From: Bdellovibrionota bacterium
Lineage (GTDB): Bacteria > Bdellovibrionota > Bacteriovoracia > Bacteriovoracales > Bacteriovoracaceae
Length of the DNA: 47,256 bases
Direction of reading: 5' to 3'
Assembly (NCBI GenBank): GCA_030828105.1
Contig: JAURDE010000003.1
Location: 1 to 47,256 of the forward strand
Of the stretch, positions 9,019 through 17,296 are shown in pieces; the first letter of the stretch is position 1, and every line of letters begins with the position of its first letter. A program made the position numbers and the translations under genes. The notes beneath the pieces are model-generated. The model did no database searches, had not been told where the DNA came from, and was given only the letters and a program-made list of their open reading frames with translations.

Positions 9019-12000
9019 GACTGCCAGAACTTTCAATCAGAAATCCTGTATTTGCATGGATGCTAATGTTGGCCATCATACTTTTTGGAGTCTTAGGTTT
9101 TAGAGGTCTAGGCGTAAACGAAAACCCTGATGTCGATTATCCCACAGTCACAGTAAGATATAGCTATGAGGGAGCAACTCCAGAGGTTATTGAAAAGGAT
9201 ATTTTAGAACCAGTCGAAAATGTCTTGGTAAGTATGCAAGGAATCAGGAACTTAACATCCTCTGCCAATAGAGGAAATGGTAGAATATCTCTTGAATTTG
9301 ATATCGATAGAGATATTGATTTTGCTCTACAAGAAGTTCAGACACTAATAGGTAGGGCCCAAAGGTTTTTACCTGGTGTCGTTGAGCCTCCCACAGTGAC
9401 AAAGTCAAACGCAGATGATCGCCCCATAATGTACTTATCACTTAAAACCAAATCTCTCTCTATGCGAGAACTTATGATTCTTTTTAGAGACCGAATTCGA
9501 GATAGACTCTCCACTGTTGATGGCGTCGCAGAGGTTCGAGCATTTGGATTTCATGAACCAATGATGCGCATTGATCTGCTCAATCAAAAATTAAAAAAGT
9601 ATGACTTAACAGCATTGGATGTTCTAGAAAGTGTGAATAGGGGGCATCTCGAACTAGCAGCAGGTAAATTTGACAAAGGTGATCATGAGTCTTTGGCCCG
9701 TTTCATTGGTGAGGCCACAGAAACTAACCAATTCAAAAACTTACCCATAACAAGACGAGGAGGAGGGCCAAACTATATCCCTATAAAAATAGAAGATGTA
9801 GCAGAGGTTTATGAGGGAATTGAAAACCTCAAAAGAATTTCTAGGGCCGACAAGGTTTTTGCTTTGGGAATTGCTGTCGTCAAACAAAGAGGAGTAAATG
9901 CTGTAGAGACAGCTGATTCCGTCATTGAGAAACTTGAAGTCATCAACAAAGTCCTTCCAGAGGGAACTGATATATCAGTTAACTTTAATGGGACACAATT
10001 TATTAAAGACAGTGTAAACGAACTTCTCTTTACTATTATATTATCGGCCTTACTTACATCATTAGTTTGTTGGCTTTTTCTGAAAACATTTTCGGCCACT
10101 ATAAATATACTCTTGGCCATTCCAACAGCAGTAATAGGCACATTTGCTTTTATGAATCTATTTGGATTTACTTTAAACACTTTCTCACTTTTAGGTATAA
10201 CTTTGGCCATTGGAATTGTGGTTGATGATGCTATTGTTATGCTAGAAAATATTGTTCGCCATAGAGAAATGGGGAAACAAAAGATTCAAGCTGCTTTTGT
10301 AGGCTCAAAAGAAATCACATTTGCTGTAATCGCCACTACATTGGCCTTGATAGCAATCTTTGCACCTATTACATTAATGCCCGGAATAGAAGGTAAATTC
10401 TTTTTTGAGTTTGCAGTGACTCTATGTATCGCGGTTTCACTTTCCTCATTAGAAGCACTAACGCTCACACCGATGAGATGCTCTCAATTTTTAGCTCTTA
10501 AAGAAAAAGGGCTTTTTATTCATCAATGGGTTGATAAAATTATTATCAAAACGAGAAATTATTATCAAAAAACTCTGCAGTGGTCTCTTGATCACAAGCT
10601 GGTAGTTTTATTCATTTCTTTTGCTTTATTTTTATCCTCGCTATTATTAATTCGCTCCTTACCAAAAGAGTTTAGCCCTGCTCAAGATAGAAATGTTCTT
10701 TTCCTTATTTTTATGGCCCCAGATGGTAAAAGCATGGAATACACCGATAGAAAGGTTAAAGAGTTTGAAGAGTTTGCCACTTTACAAGAGGGCGTTCAAA
10801 GAGTTTATGTCGCCGTTGGAGGGTTTGGAAGTGGAGGTCAGGGAAACCGTGGTAATGGTGTCGTCATTCTTAAATCAAAAGACCAGAGGAAACTAGATCA
10901 ATTTGAAATCGCCCAACAACTAAGAGAGAAATCTAAATCAATTGAAGGAATTAAAATTATTATCAGAGATAGCTTTGGTTCTGCTATTGGTGGACGTAGA
11001 GGCTCCCCTATCGAATTTACAATTAAAGGGCCCTCTACCCAAATACAAAAAAATATATATGAGCAATTAAAAACTAAAATGGAGGATACAGGAAAAATTG
11101 TAGGCATCAGAAGTGATGATGTTAATGATCTTCCCGAAATTCATATCCTACCTAAAAGGCAGGAGGCCCAAAAAAGAGGAGTCGACATATCTCAAATTTC
11201 TAACCTCGTTAATATCACTTTGGCCGGTGCCACACCGGGACAGTATACAAGTGGGGGGAGAAGGTTTGATATATTTATACAATTAAAAGAAGAACAAAGA
11301 GAGAACCCTCAACAAATTAATAGTTTGTTCATTAGAAATAACAGAGGGGAACTCATTAATTTAAAAGAAGTTGTTGAATTCCTCCCAACAAAAGGACCAC
11401 AAAATATTTTTCGAGAAGATAGAGAAAGGGGTGTTAGAGTTGATGCTAATCTTGAGAAGGGAGTTATACTAGGTGATGCCTTAAAAGAAATCAGAAATAT
11501 AATTAAAGGTATCGATCTTAGGGGGCATAATATAGAGTTTAGTCAGAACCTCGAAGAATCCCTTGTCTCTATATTATTAATTATATTTTTAGGAATTATA
11601 ATTAGTTATATGGTTTTAGGATCCCAATTCAATTCATTTCTAGATCCTCTTATCATCCTTCTGGCCATTCCTTTTGGGGTTATGGGCTCACTATTGGCCC
11701 TTATGATCGGAGGACAAAGTATCAATGTCTACTCAATGATTGGAATCCTTCTAGCTATGGGAATAGTAAAAAAGAACTCCATCCTTCTTGTTGAATTTAC
11801 AAATCAGCTACGGGATCAAGGTAATGGAGTAAGAGAAGCGTTGTTATTGGCCTGCCCTCAAAGGTATAGGCCAATCATAATGACAACGCTTTCAACTCTA
11901 GCGGCCGCCCTACCACCTGCCCTGGCAATAGGACCTGGTGCCGAAACCCGTATCCCCATGGCCCTAGTTGTAATTGGTGGCGTTAGCCTAAGTGCCTTAA

Positions 12001-12080
12001 TGACCTTATATGTCGTACCCTGCGTTTACGATCTCACTGCAGGAAAAAGGTTTAACATCGAAGAGCATCTCAAGTCCTAA
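9015..12080 (+). CDS. RND-family efflux permease (HAE-1/AcrB-like)
   Basis: A 1021-residue inner-membrane proton antiporter of the AcrB/MexB type. It begins LPELSIRNPVFAWMLMLAII with the first membrane helix, followed by the porter-domain motif ENPDVDYPTVTVRY. The proton-relay aspartates are Asp404-Asp405 in GIVVDDAIVMLENI, and the partner lysine is Lys920 in GIVKKNSILLVEF (aligned with AcrB Lys940). Helices cluster at residues about 335-480 and 855-1005, as expected. Translationally coupled to the TolC gene. An RND pump normally needs a periplasmic adaptor, which is absent here, so it must be supplied elsewhere or the pump differs in architecture. The 3' end overlaps the convergent gene by 11 bases. 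Confidence 0.93.
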   Translation: MRLPELSIRNPVFAWMLMLAIILFGVLGFRGLGVNENPDVDYPTVTVRYSYEGATPEVIEKDILEPVENVLVSMQGIRNLTSSANRGNGRISLEFDIDRDIDFALQEVQTLIGRAQRFLPGVVEPPTVTKSNADDRPIMYLSLKTKSLSMRELMILFRDRIRDRLSTVDGVAEVRAFGFHEPMMRIDLLNQKLKKYDLTALDVLESVNRGHLELAAGKFDKGDHESLARFIGEATETNQFKNLPITRRGGGPNYIPIKIEDVAEVYEGIENLKRISRADKVFALGIAVVKQRGVNAVETADSVIEKLEVINKVLPEGTDISVNFNGTQFIKDSVNELLFTIILSALLTSLVCWLFLKTFSATINILLAIPTAVIGTFAFMNLFGFTLNTFSLLGITLAIGIVVDDAIVMLENIVRHREMGKQKIQAAFVGSKEITFAVIATTLALIAIFAPITLMPGIEGKFFFEFAVTLCIAVSLSSLEALTLTPMRCSQFLALKEKGLFIHQWVDKIIIKTRNYYQKTLQWSLDHKLVVLFISFALFLSSLLLIRSLPKEFSPAQDRNVLFLIFMAPDGKSMEYTDRKVKEFEEFATLQEGVQRVYVAVGGFGSGGQGNRGNGVVILKSKDQRKLDQFEIAQQLREKSKSIEGIKIIIRDSFGSAIGGRRGSPIEFTIKGPSTQIQKNIYEQLKTKMEDTGKIVGIRSDDVNDLPEIHILPKRQEAQKRGVDISQISNLVNITLAGATPGQYTSGGRRFDIFIQLKEEQRENPQQINSLFIRNNRGELINLKEVVEFLPTKGPQNIFREDRERGVRVDANLEKGVILGDALKEIRNIIKGIDLRGHNIEFSQNLEESLVSILLIIFLGIIISYMVLGSQFNSFLDPLIILLAIPFGVMGSLLALMIGGQSINVYSMIGILLAMGIVKKNSILLVEFTNQLRDQGNGVREALLLACPQRYRPIIMTTLSTLAAALPPALAIGPGAETRIPMALVVIGGVSLSALMTLYVVPCVYDLTAGKRFNIEEHLKS

Positions 12081-12702
12081 AAACCTCGTATTGTAAGTGA
12101 GAAGATACACTTTTATCAAAGCATAATTCGATCATTGATTTGGCCACATCTTTGGCCTTAATAGGTCTACGATGGGGTGGCAAAAGAAAGGAAATTTTTG
12201 GCATCCACTTTTGCGCCAACTCTTCACCTCTTCTTTTTCTTGCCCTGATACCCAACAAAAGAGAAGGTCTTAAAATAACAAGGTGTTCAAAACCTAGATG
12301 GCGCAGTGCTTGCTCAACTTCTCCCTTCGTTTTAAGGTAAAAAAATGGTGAACTCTTACTTGCACCGATAGATGAAATATAAAGAAACCGACGAACACCT
12401 TTTTCTTTAGCGGCCTTGGCCAATTTGGTAACTATAGCAAAATCAACATTCTTAAACACTTCCCTAGACCCTGCGTCACTAATTGTCGTACCAAGACAAC
12501 AAAAGACGGTATCTACATCATTATATAGGTTGTGATCATCAACATTTTTGAAATTAATAACTTTTTGATTTAGCTTTTCATGAACCTTTAAAATTGGTCT
12601 TCGAGTCAAAGTTTCAACTTCAGTTACTTTTGAGTTTCTTAAAAGAAGCTCTAATAATTCTGCACCGACTAAACCTGTTGCGCCTACTAATAATACTTTC
12701 AT
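12070..12702 (-). CDS. NAD(P)-binding Rossmann oxidoreductase (HTATIP2/TIP30-like atypical SDR)
   Basis: A 210-residue atypical short-chain dehydrogenase. GATGLVGAELLELLL (residues 7-21) is the nucleotide-binding loop. The segment VFCCLGTTISDAGSREVF is typical of this group, and YLKTKGEVEQALR supplies a Tyr-x3-Lys pair. Homologues act as NAD(P)H sensors or small oxidoreductases, and the substrate here is unknown. It is divergent from the GbsR-like regulator across 56 bases, so both may share one control region. Whether it takes part in the neighbouring lipid pathway is inference. Confidence 0.8.
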   Translation of the reverse strand: MKVLLVGATGLVGAELLELLLRNSKVTEVETLTRRPILKVHEKLNQKVINFKNVDDHNLYNDVDTVFCCLGTTISDAGSREVFKNVDFAIVTKLAKAAKEKGVRRFLYISSIGASKSSPFFYLKTKGEVEQALRHLGFEHLVILRPSLLLGIRARKRRGEELAQKWMPKISFLLPPHRRPIKAKDVAKSMIELCFDKSVSSHLQYEVFRT

Positions 12703-12758
12703 AGTTTGTATTTATCTGGTATTTTCCATTTATTTAAAATTTAAAATATATAACATAA
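12703..12758. promoter_or_regulatory. Divergent control region between oxidoreductase and regulator/ole operon
   Basis: A 56-base AT-rich gap between two divergent starts, containing repeated TTTAAA blocks at about 12731-12746 and TATAAC at 12749-12754. It must hold promoters for both directions and is the natural place for autoregulation by the GbsR-type protein. No clean -35/-10 pair or perfect operator palindrome was found. Confidence 0.35.
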
Positions 12759-13409
12759 ATGAAAAACATCATAGACCAAAAACTTTTTGAAGAAATTCCA
12801 GTTTTTGAAAACTTTCTGGCCCGCATTGGGTTTAAAAGAATTGATGGGTCTGTATATGGTGCCCTAGTTCTTTCACCACGCCCACTAACAAGTGAAGAAA
12901 TAGGACAAGAACTAAAAATCAGTCAGAGTGCTGTATCTAATTCCCTTAAAACTCTTTCGCACTACGGCGCTATACAAACAACATATGATCGACAAAAAAG
13001 GGCCAATGTTCACAAGGCCAAACTAGATAGCCTTGAAGTGGCCGCCACTGTTTTTAAAAAAAGAGAGCAGGAGGTTATTAGTGAATTTAAGTCTATGGCA
13101 TCTCGTATAAAAAACCATCTTGAAAACAAACCTTCCGATTCTCGAGGACAACAAATCATCTTAAAAAGAATAGACTCAATCCTAGCTACCTGCTCTATCG
13201 CAGAGTCCGTCATGAACTTTGTTATTTCATTGGCCCAAATGGAGGTGTCTTCTAAAGTTGAGGTCGTTGTAAATAAACTACCAAAGGTTTTTTCAACTCT
13301 CACTCATTCAGCAGAAACCGTGGAAGGTCTATCTCAAACCTTTAAATCTTTCATGGCCCAAGGATTAAAGAATTTAAAAAATACTAAGGATAATCATTAT
13401 GAAGCATAG
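12759..13409 (+). CDS. GbsR/MarR-type winged-helix transcriptional regulator
   Basis: A 216-residue regulator. SVYGALVLSPRPLTSEEIGQ and ISQSAVSNSLKTLSHYGAIQ (residues about 31-72) form a winged helix-turn-helix of the GbsR type, followed by a long helical part that probably dimerises and senses a ligand. It is the first gene of the ole operon: its last 11 bases overlap the ketosynthase start (13399). This position suggests it controls the cluster, perhaps responding to an acyl chain or membrane state. The effector is inference. No strong ribosome site precedes its ATG. Confidence 0.8.
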   Translation: MKNIIDQKLFEEIPVFENFLARIGFKRIDGSVYGALVLSPRPLTSEEIGQELKISQSAVSNSLKTLSHYGAIQTTYDRQKRANVHKAKLDSLEVAATVFKKREQEVISEFKSMASRIKNHLENKPSDSRGQQIILKRIDSILATCSIAESVMNFVISLAQMEVSSKVEVVVNKLPKVFSTLTHSAETVEGLSQTFKSFMAQGLKNLKNTKDNHYEA

Positions 13410-14625
13410 AATTGTGATTACAGGCTTAGGCCTTACCTGTCCTCTAGGCAACGACATTAAAGAATTTAGAAAAAACCTACTTGAAGACAAAAGTGGTATT
13501 CGTCACATTGATAAACGCCATATGGGAAAGGTCGCTGCCGGTATTTGTAATTTTGATGAAAAAAAACACCAGCCAAGAAAAATGAGAAAAAGAGGAACCA
13601 GGGCAGGGTCAATAAGTATCTATTGTGCAAATGAAGCATTATTAGATGCCAATATTGAATTTTCTATGATGGACAAATCAAGAGTAGGAGTTTTTGTTGG
13701 TATTACTGAACATGGTAATGTCGAGACAGAAAACGAAATACATGAACTCTACCAAAACGATTTGGATACAGGGCTTTGGTCTCATCATCATAACCCTAGA
13801 ACAGTGGCCAACGCCCCCGCAGGCGAAGTGAGCTTAAATCTAGGAATTACAGGACCTGTTTATACTATCGGAGCTGCTTGTGCCGCTGGAAATATGGGAC
13901 TTATTCAAGGTCTTCAAATGCTACAGTTAGAAGAAATTGATCTGGCCATAGCAGGTGGTGTTTCTGAGTCTACAGATACCTTTGGTATATTTGCGGCCTT
14001 CAATGCGCAAGGTGCTCTTGGACAAAATGAAGACCCTTCTCTGGCAACAAGACCTATGGATGTTAATAGAAATGGAATTGTTGTTTCTGAAGGGGGTTGT
14101 CTTTATACCTTAGAGAGGCTTGAAGACGCTCAAAAAAGAGGGGCCAAAATATATGGAGAAATTATTGGCCATCATGTTAATAGTGATGCCAGTGATTTTG
14201 TTTTACCAAATGCTCAACGACAGGCCGAATGTATGAGAATGGCCATGAGAAAGGCCAATATAAGTGCCAATGAAATTGATATCGTCAATCTTCATGCAAC
14301 AGGTACTAAGGCCGGCGACATTCAAGAATGTAAAGCTGTAGCTGAAGTTTTTAATTCATGTCCTGACACTTATATAAACGCAACCAAAGGGTTTATTGGA
14401 CATTGTATGGGGGCCGCGGGAAGTGTAGAGCTTGCTGGGAATCTACCTAGCTTTCAAGATAATAAAATCCATGCTTGTAAAAATATAGATAACATGGACC
14501 CGGAAATTGATCTTAGGCAACTTGTTAAAAACGGCCCTCTTAATAAGAAGGTTGATATTATTTTAAACAACTCATTTGGAATGTTAGGGATTAACTCCTG
14601 CGTCATAATAAAAAAGTTTAATTAA
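13399..14625 (+). CDS. Beta-ketoacyl-ACP synthase, KAS II (FabF/FabB-like)
   Basis: A 408-residue elongating condensing enzyme that joins malonyl-ACP to a growing acyl chain. The Cys-His-His triad is intact: Cys161 in IGAACAAGNMG, His299 in NLHATGTKAGD and His335 in KGFIGHCMGAAG, with Lys330 in the usual place. Length and motif order match FabF. It is probably a pathway-specific enzyme, because it sits between the regulator and a dedicated ACP and because it belongs to an operon ending in OleABCD. No chain-length-factor-like second subunit is present, which argues against an aryl-polyene or aromatic polyketide system. Confidence 0.92.
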   Translation: MKHRIVITGLGLTCPLGNDIKEFRKNLLEDKSGIRHIDKRHMGKVAAGICNFDEKKHQPRKMRKRGTRAGSISIYCANEALLDANIEFSMMDKSRVGVFVGITEHGNVETENEIHELYQNDLDTGLWSHHHNPRTVANAPAGEVSLNLGITGPVYTIGAACAAGNMGLIQGLQMLQLEEIDLAIAGGVSESTDTFGIFAAFNAQGALGQNEDPSLATRPMDVNRNGIVVSEGGCLYTLERLEDAQKRGAKIYGEIIGHHVNSDASDFVLPNAQRQAECMRMAMRKANISANEIDIVNLHATGTKAGDIQECKAVAEVFNSCPDTYINATKGFIGHCMGAAGSVELAGNLPSFQDNKIHACKNIDNMDPEIDLRQLVKNGPLNKKVDIILNNSFGMLGINSCVIIKKFN

Positions 14626-14637
14626 AAAGGAGCATAT

Positions 14638-14886
14638 ATGCAGACATCAGAAGTAAGAGAAAAAATTGCAGACATTATTAGTGACATAGCACTAGATGAA
14701 GATCTTGCAGGATTGGATGATTCTCAATCATTAAGAGATCAACTTGATTTAGACTCAATGGACTTTTTAGATATTGTGATGGAACTTAAAAAAAGACATA
14801 AAATTGAAGTTCCTCAAGAAGATTATCCTCAATTGGCCACAATGAATTCTTGTGTTGAGTACTTAACACCAAAATTTATGCAGTAA
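14638..14886 (+). CDS. Acyl carrier protein
   Basis: An 82-residue acidic four-helix ACP. The phosphopantetheine serine is Ser40 in LDLDSMDFLDIVMEL. The DSMDF form (rather than the DSLDT of housekeeping AcpP) is common in ACPs of special-purpose fatty-acid clusters. It has a strong ribosome site (AAGGAG about 8 bases upstream), consistent with high expression. It lies 12 bases after the ketosynthase, and its TAA shares one base with the next ATG. Being encoded here, it is likely to carry the chain for the local enzymes only. Confidence 0.93.
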   Translation: MQTSEVREKIADIISDIALDEDLAGLDDSQSLRDQLDLDSMDFLDIVMELKKRHKIEVPQEDYPQLATMNSCVEYLTPKFMQ

Positions 14887-16271
14887 TGAGTGACGATTCT
14901 TTTGATTGTGTCATTATCGGAGCAGGGATGTCCGGTCTTGCGGCCGGCATTAGACTCGCTATGTATAATAACAAGGTATGTATCCTTGAATCGCATAGTA
15001 TCGAAGGTGGTTTAAACTCTTACTATCAAAGAAAAGGGTTTAAGCTTGACGTTGGTCTTCATGCTTTGACTAATTTTGCACCAAAAGGAAATAAAAAGGG
15101 CCCTTTAGGCAAGCTTTTAAAGCAATTAAGGATCCCCTATGATTTATTCCATTTAAAACAGCAAATACAATCAAGAGTCGCCTTTGCTGACTGTTCGTTA
15201 AAATTCACGAATGAACTCGACATTCTTATTTCTGAAGTCGAAGAAAACTTTCCATCTGAGAAAGAAAATTTTCTCCGTTTGGTAAAACATATACAAGACT
15301 TTAACGAGCTTGATTACGATAATAAATATATCAGTGCAAAAGAGGTCGTATCAAATTTTATTAAAGACCCACTACTTAATGAAATGATTTTCTGCCCTGT
15401 CCTTATATATGGTTCGGCCTGGGAAAATGATATGGATTTTTCACAATTCGTTATCATGTTTAAAAGTATTTTCTTGGAGGGATTTTCGAGACCACAAGGG
15501 GGTGTCCGTACCATATTAAATCTTTTACTTGAGAGATTTAAAGAACTAGGTGGAGAAATTCGCTTTAGATCTGCCGTAGAAGAAATCAAAGTAGAGGGGA
15601 ATAAGGCGATTGGAGTAATACTTAAATCTGGTCATTTTATTAGAACAAATAAAATTTTAAGTTCCGCAGGCCTAGTTGAAACACAGTCCCTTTTAGGCAG
15701 AGAAAATAATCCTGAACATGTTGGGAAGATGGCCTTTACTGAAAGTATCGTACTTTTAGATAAAAAGCCTTGTGAATTTGGAGTCGAAGATACCATTATC
15801 TTTTATAACCAGGGAACTAAATACAATTACAGCTGCCCTTCCACTCTTTATGATAAAAGTAGTGCTGTTTTATGCCTTAGTAATAATTTTTTAGAAGATG
15901 ACGAACAACAAGGTATATATAGAGTGACTAATATGGCCAATTTTGAAATGTGGAATCAACTAGAGCGAGCTCATTATCGAGAAGAAAAAAACAAAGTATT
16001 ATTAAATGCTAAAGATACTATTAAGAGATTTATTCCCCTATTTGAGGGAAAAGAGCTTCTTAATGATGTTTTTACACCAAAAACAGTAAAAAGATTTACG
16101 AGGCACGAAAATGGATGTGTCTACGGAAGCCCGGTAAAAATTAAAAACGGTAAAACCGATATTGATAACCTCTTTCTTTGTGGGACCGATCAAGGTTTCT
16201 TAGGAGTCGTGGGAGCGATGCTTAGTGGAATATCCATGGCCAATCTTCATGTATTAATGGGGGGGCGATGA
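14886..16271 (+). CDS. CrtI-like FAD-dependent oxidoreductase (phytoene desaturase/CrtISO superfamily)
   Basis: A 461-residue flavoprotein. The FAD dinucleotide loop is IGAGMSGLAAGIRLA (residues 11-25) with ribose-binding Glu35 in CILESHS, then GGLNSYYQRKGFKLDVGLH, which is typical of the CrtI/CrtISO/retinol-saturase superfamily. The C-terminal FAD motif is LFLCGTDQGFLGVVGAM. No carotenoid genes (crtB, crtE) are nearby. Placement between an ACP and OleA suggests it desaturates, isomerises or saturates an acyl chain or hydrocarbon. Similar CrtI-like proteins occur in candidate ladderane-lipid clusters of anammox bacteria (from memory). The actual reaction is unknown. Confidence 0.85.
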   Translation: MSDDSFDCVIIGAGMSGLAAGIRLAMYNNKVCILESHSIEGGLNSYYQRKGFKLDVGLHALTNFAPKGNKKGPLGKLLKQLRIPYDLFHLKQQIQSRVAFADCSLKFTNELDILISEVEENFPSEKENFLRLVKHIQDFNELDYDNKYISAKEVVSNFIKDPLLNEMIFCPVLIYGSAWENDMDFSQFVIMFKSIFLEGFSRPQGGVRTILNLLLERFKELGGEIRFRSAVEEIKVEGNKAIGVILKSGHFIRTNKILSSAGLVETQSLLGRENNPEHVGKMAFTESIVLLDKKPCEFGVEDTIIFYNQGTKYNYSCPSTLYDKSSAVLCLSNNFLEDDEQQGIYRVTNMANFEMWNQLERAHYREEKNKVLLNAKDTIKRFIPLFEGKELLNDVFTPKTVKRFTRHENGCVYGSPVKIKNGKTDIDNLFLCGTDQGFLGVVGAMLSGISMANLHVLMGGR

Positions 16272-17296
16272 ATTACAATAATGTTCTTATTCAAGCGAGC
16301 TCACAATACCTACCAGAAAAGCACCTCAGCTCAGATGACATCGAATATCACCTTAAGGATGTTTATCAAAAGCTAAAGCTGCCATTTGGTCGTTTGGAGC
16401 TCATGACAGGTATACAAAGAAGAGGGTACTGGGAACCTGGTACAAGGCCAAGTGATCTTTCTACCAATGCGGCCAATATACTCCTCGAAGAAAATTCCAT
16501 TGATCCACAAGAGATAGATTTAGTTATTCATTGTTCAGTTTGTAGAGACTTTTTAGAGCCTGCTACGGCCTCTGTTATTCATAGTAACCTGAATTTAAGA
16601 AAAGATTGTTTGATGTTTGATCTCTCAAATGCCTGTCTTGGTGTACTCAATGCAGTAATTATCGCTTCAAATATGATTGAGAGTGGACTTATTAAAAAAG
16701 CATTACTTGTTTCAGGTGAAAATTCGGGACCTCTTTTATGGGATACTATTAATCACCTCAAAAAGGATCAAACCCTAACGAGAAAAACGATTAAAAAATA
16801 CCTCGCCAATTTTACAATTGGCAGTGCCGGAAGTGCGTGGCTTTTGTCACATAAAGAGCAAGGAGATGGCCATCAAATCATGGGAGGTGCCCAACTCACC
16901 GACTCTACGGCAAATCATCTTTGTCAAGGTGGTGGAAACACCAACTCTCTTATGATGGAAACAGATGCTACCAAGCTTCTAGAAGTCGGTTTAAAGCTTG
17001 CCAAAGAAACCTGGCACCTTATGCTTAAAAACCTAAATCAATCTGCTTTTCATTTTGATTATTTCGTTCCTCACCAAGTTGGTAGGGCCCATGAACAAGG
17101 CCTTTCACAGGCGCTCGAAATTGATCAAAAAAAGATCATATCTACTTTCCCTTTTATGGGTAATACAGGTAGCGCGGCCGTTCCTACGGCCTTCGACCAT
17201 TTAATTCGCTCGAAAGAAATATCGGGAAAACAAGTTGCCTTACTAGGAATTGGATCAGGATTAAGCTCTATTATGTTGGGGGTAAAATGTCGTTAG
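16268..17296 (+). CDS. oleA: OleA, acyl head-to-head condensing enzyme (2-alkyl-3-oxoalkanoate synthase)
   Basis: A 342-residue thiolase-superfamily enzyme, KAS III-like. OleA condenses two fatty acyl thioesters (acyl-CoA in studied cases) to a 2-alkyl-3-keto acid, the first step of long-chain olefin synthesis. Active-site residues: Cys123 in LSNACLGVL, His269 in FVPHQVGRAH and Asn299 in MGNTGSAA. Glu97 in CRDFLEPATAS lies exactly 26 residues before the cysteine, the spacing of the OleA-specific Glu117/Cys143 of Xanthomonas campestris (from memory), which separates OleA from FabH. It overlaps the preceding FAD enzyme by 4 bases and OleB by 10. The order oleA-B-C-D supports the call. Confidence 0.93.
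   Translation: MNYNNVLIQASSQYLPEKHLSSDDIEYHLKDVYQKLKLPFGRLELMTGIQRRGYWEPGTRPSDLSTNAANILLEENSIDPQEIDLVIHCSVCRDFLEPATASVIHSNLNLRKDCLMFDLSNACLGVLNAVIIASNMIESGLIKKALLVSGENSGPLLWDTINHLKKDQTLTRKTIKKYLANFTIGSAGSAWLLSHKEQGDGHQIMGGAQLTDSTANHLCQGGGNTNSLMMETDATKLLEVGLKLAKETWHLMLKNLNQSAFHFDYFVPHQVGRAHEQGLSQALEIDQKKIISTFPFMGNTGSAAVPTAFDHLIRSKEISGKQVALLGIGSGLSSIMLGVKCR

Noticed and set aside
9809-10210. 133-codon minus-strand frame inside the RND gene
   Set aside because: It is the complement of conserved RND coding sequence with intact proton-relay residues; no independent support.
13399-16271. Aryl-polyene or flexirubin-type pigment cluster
   Set aside because: KS, ACP, FabG- and FabZ-like genes would fit, but there is no ammonia lyase, no chain-length factor, no acyltransferase and no glycosyl- or methyltransferase. 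A FabI-like enoyl reductase and the full oleABCD set are present instead.
14886-16271. Carotenoid biosynthesis by the CrtI-like enzymes
   Set aside because: No phytoene synthase, GGPP synthase or cyclase gene in the window; neighbours are all fatty-acid or Ole genes.
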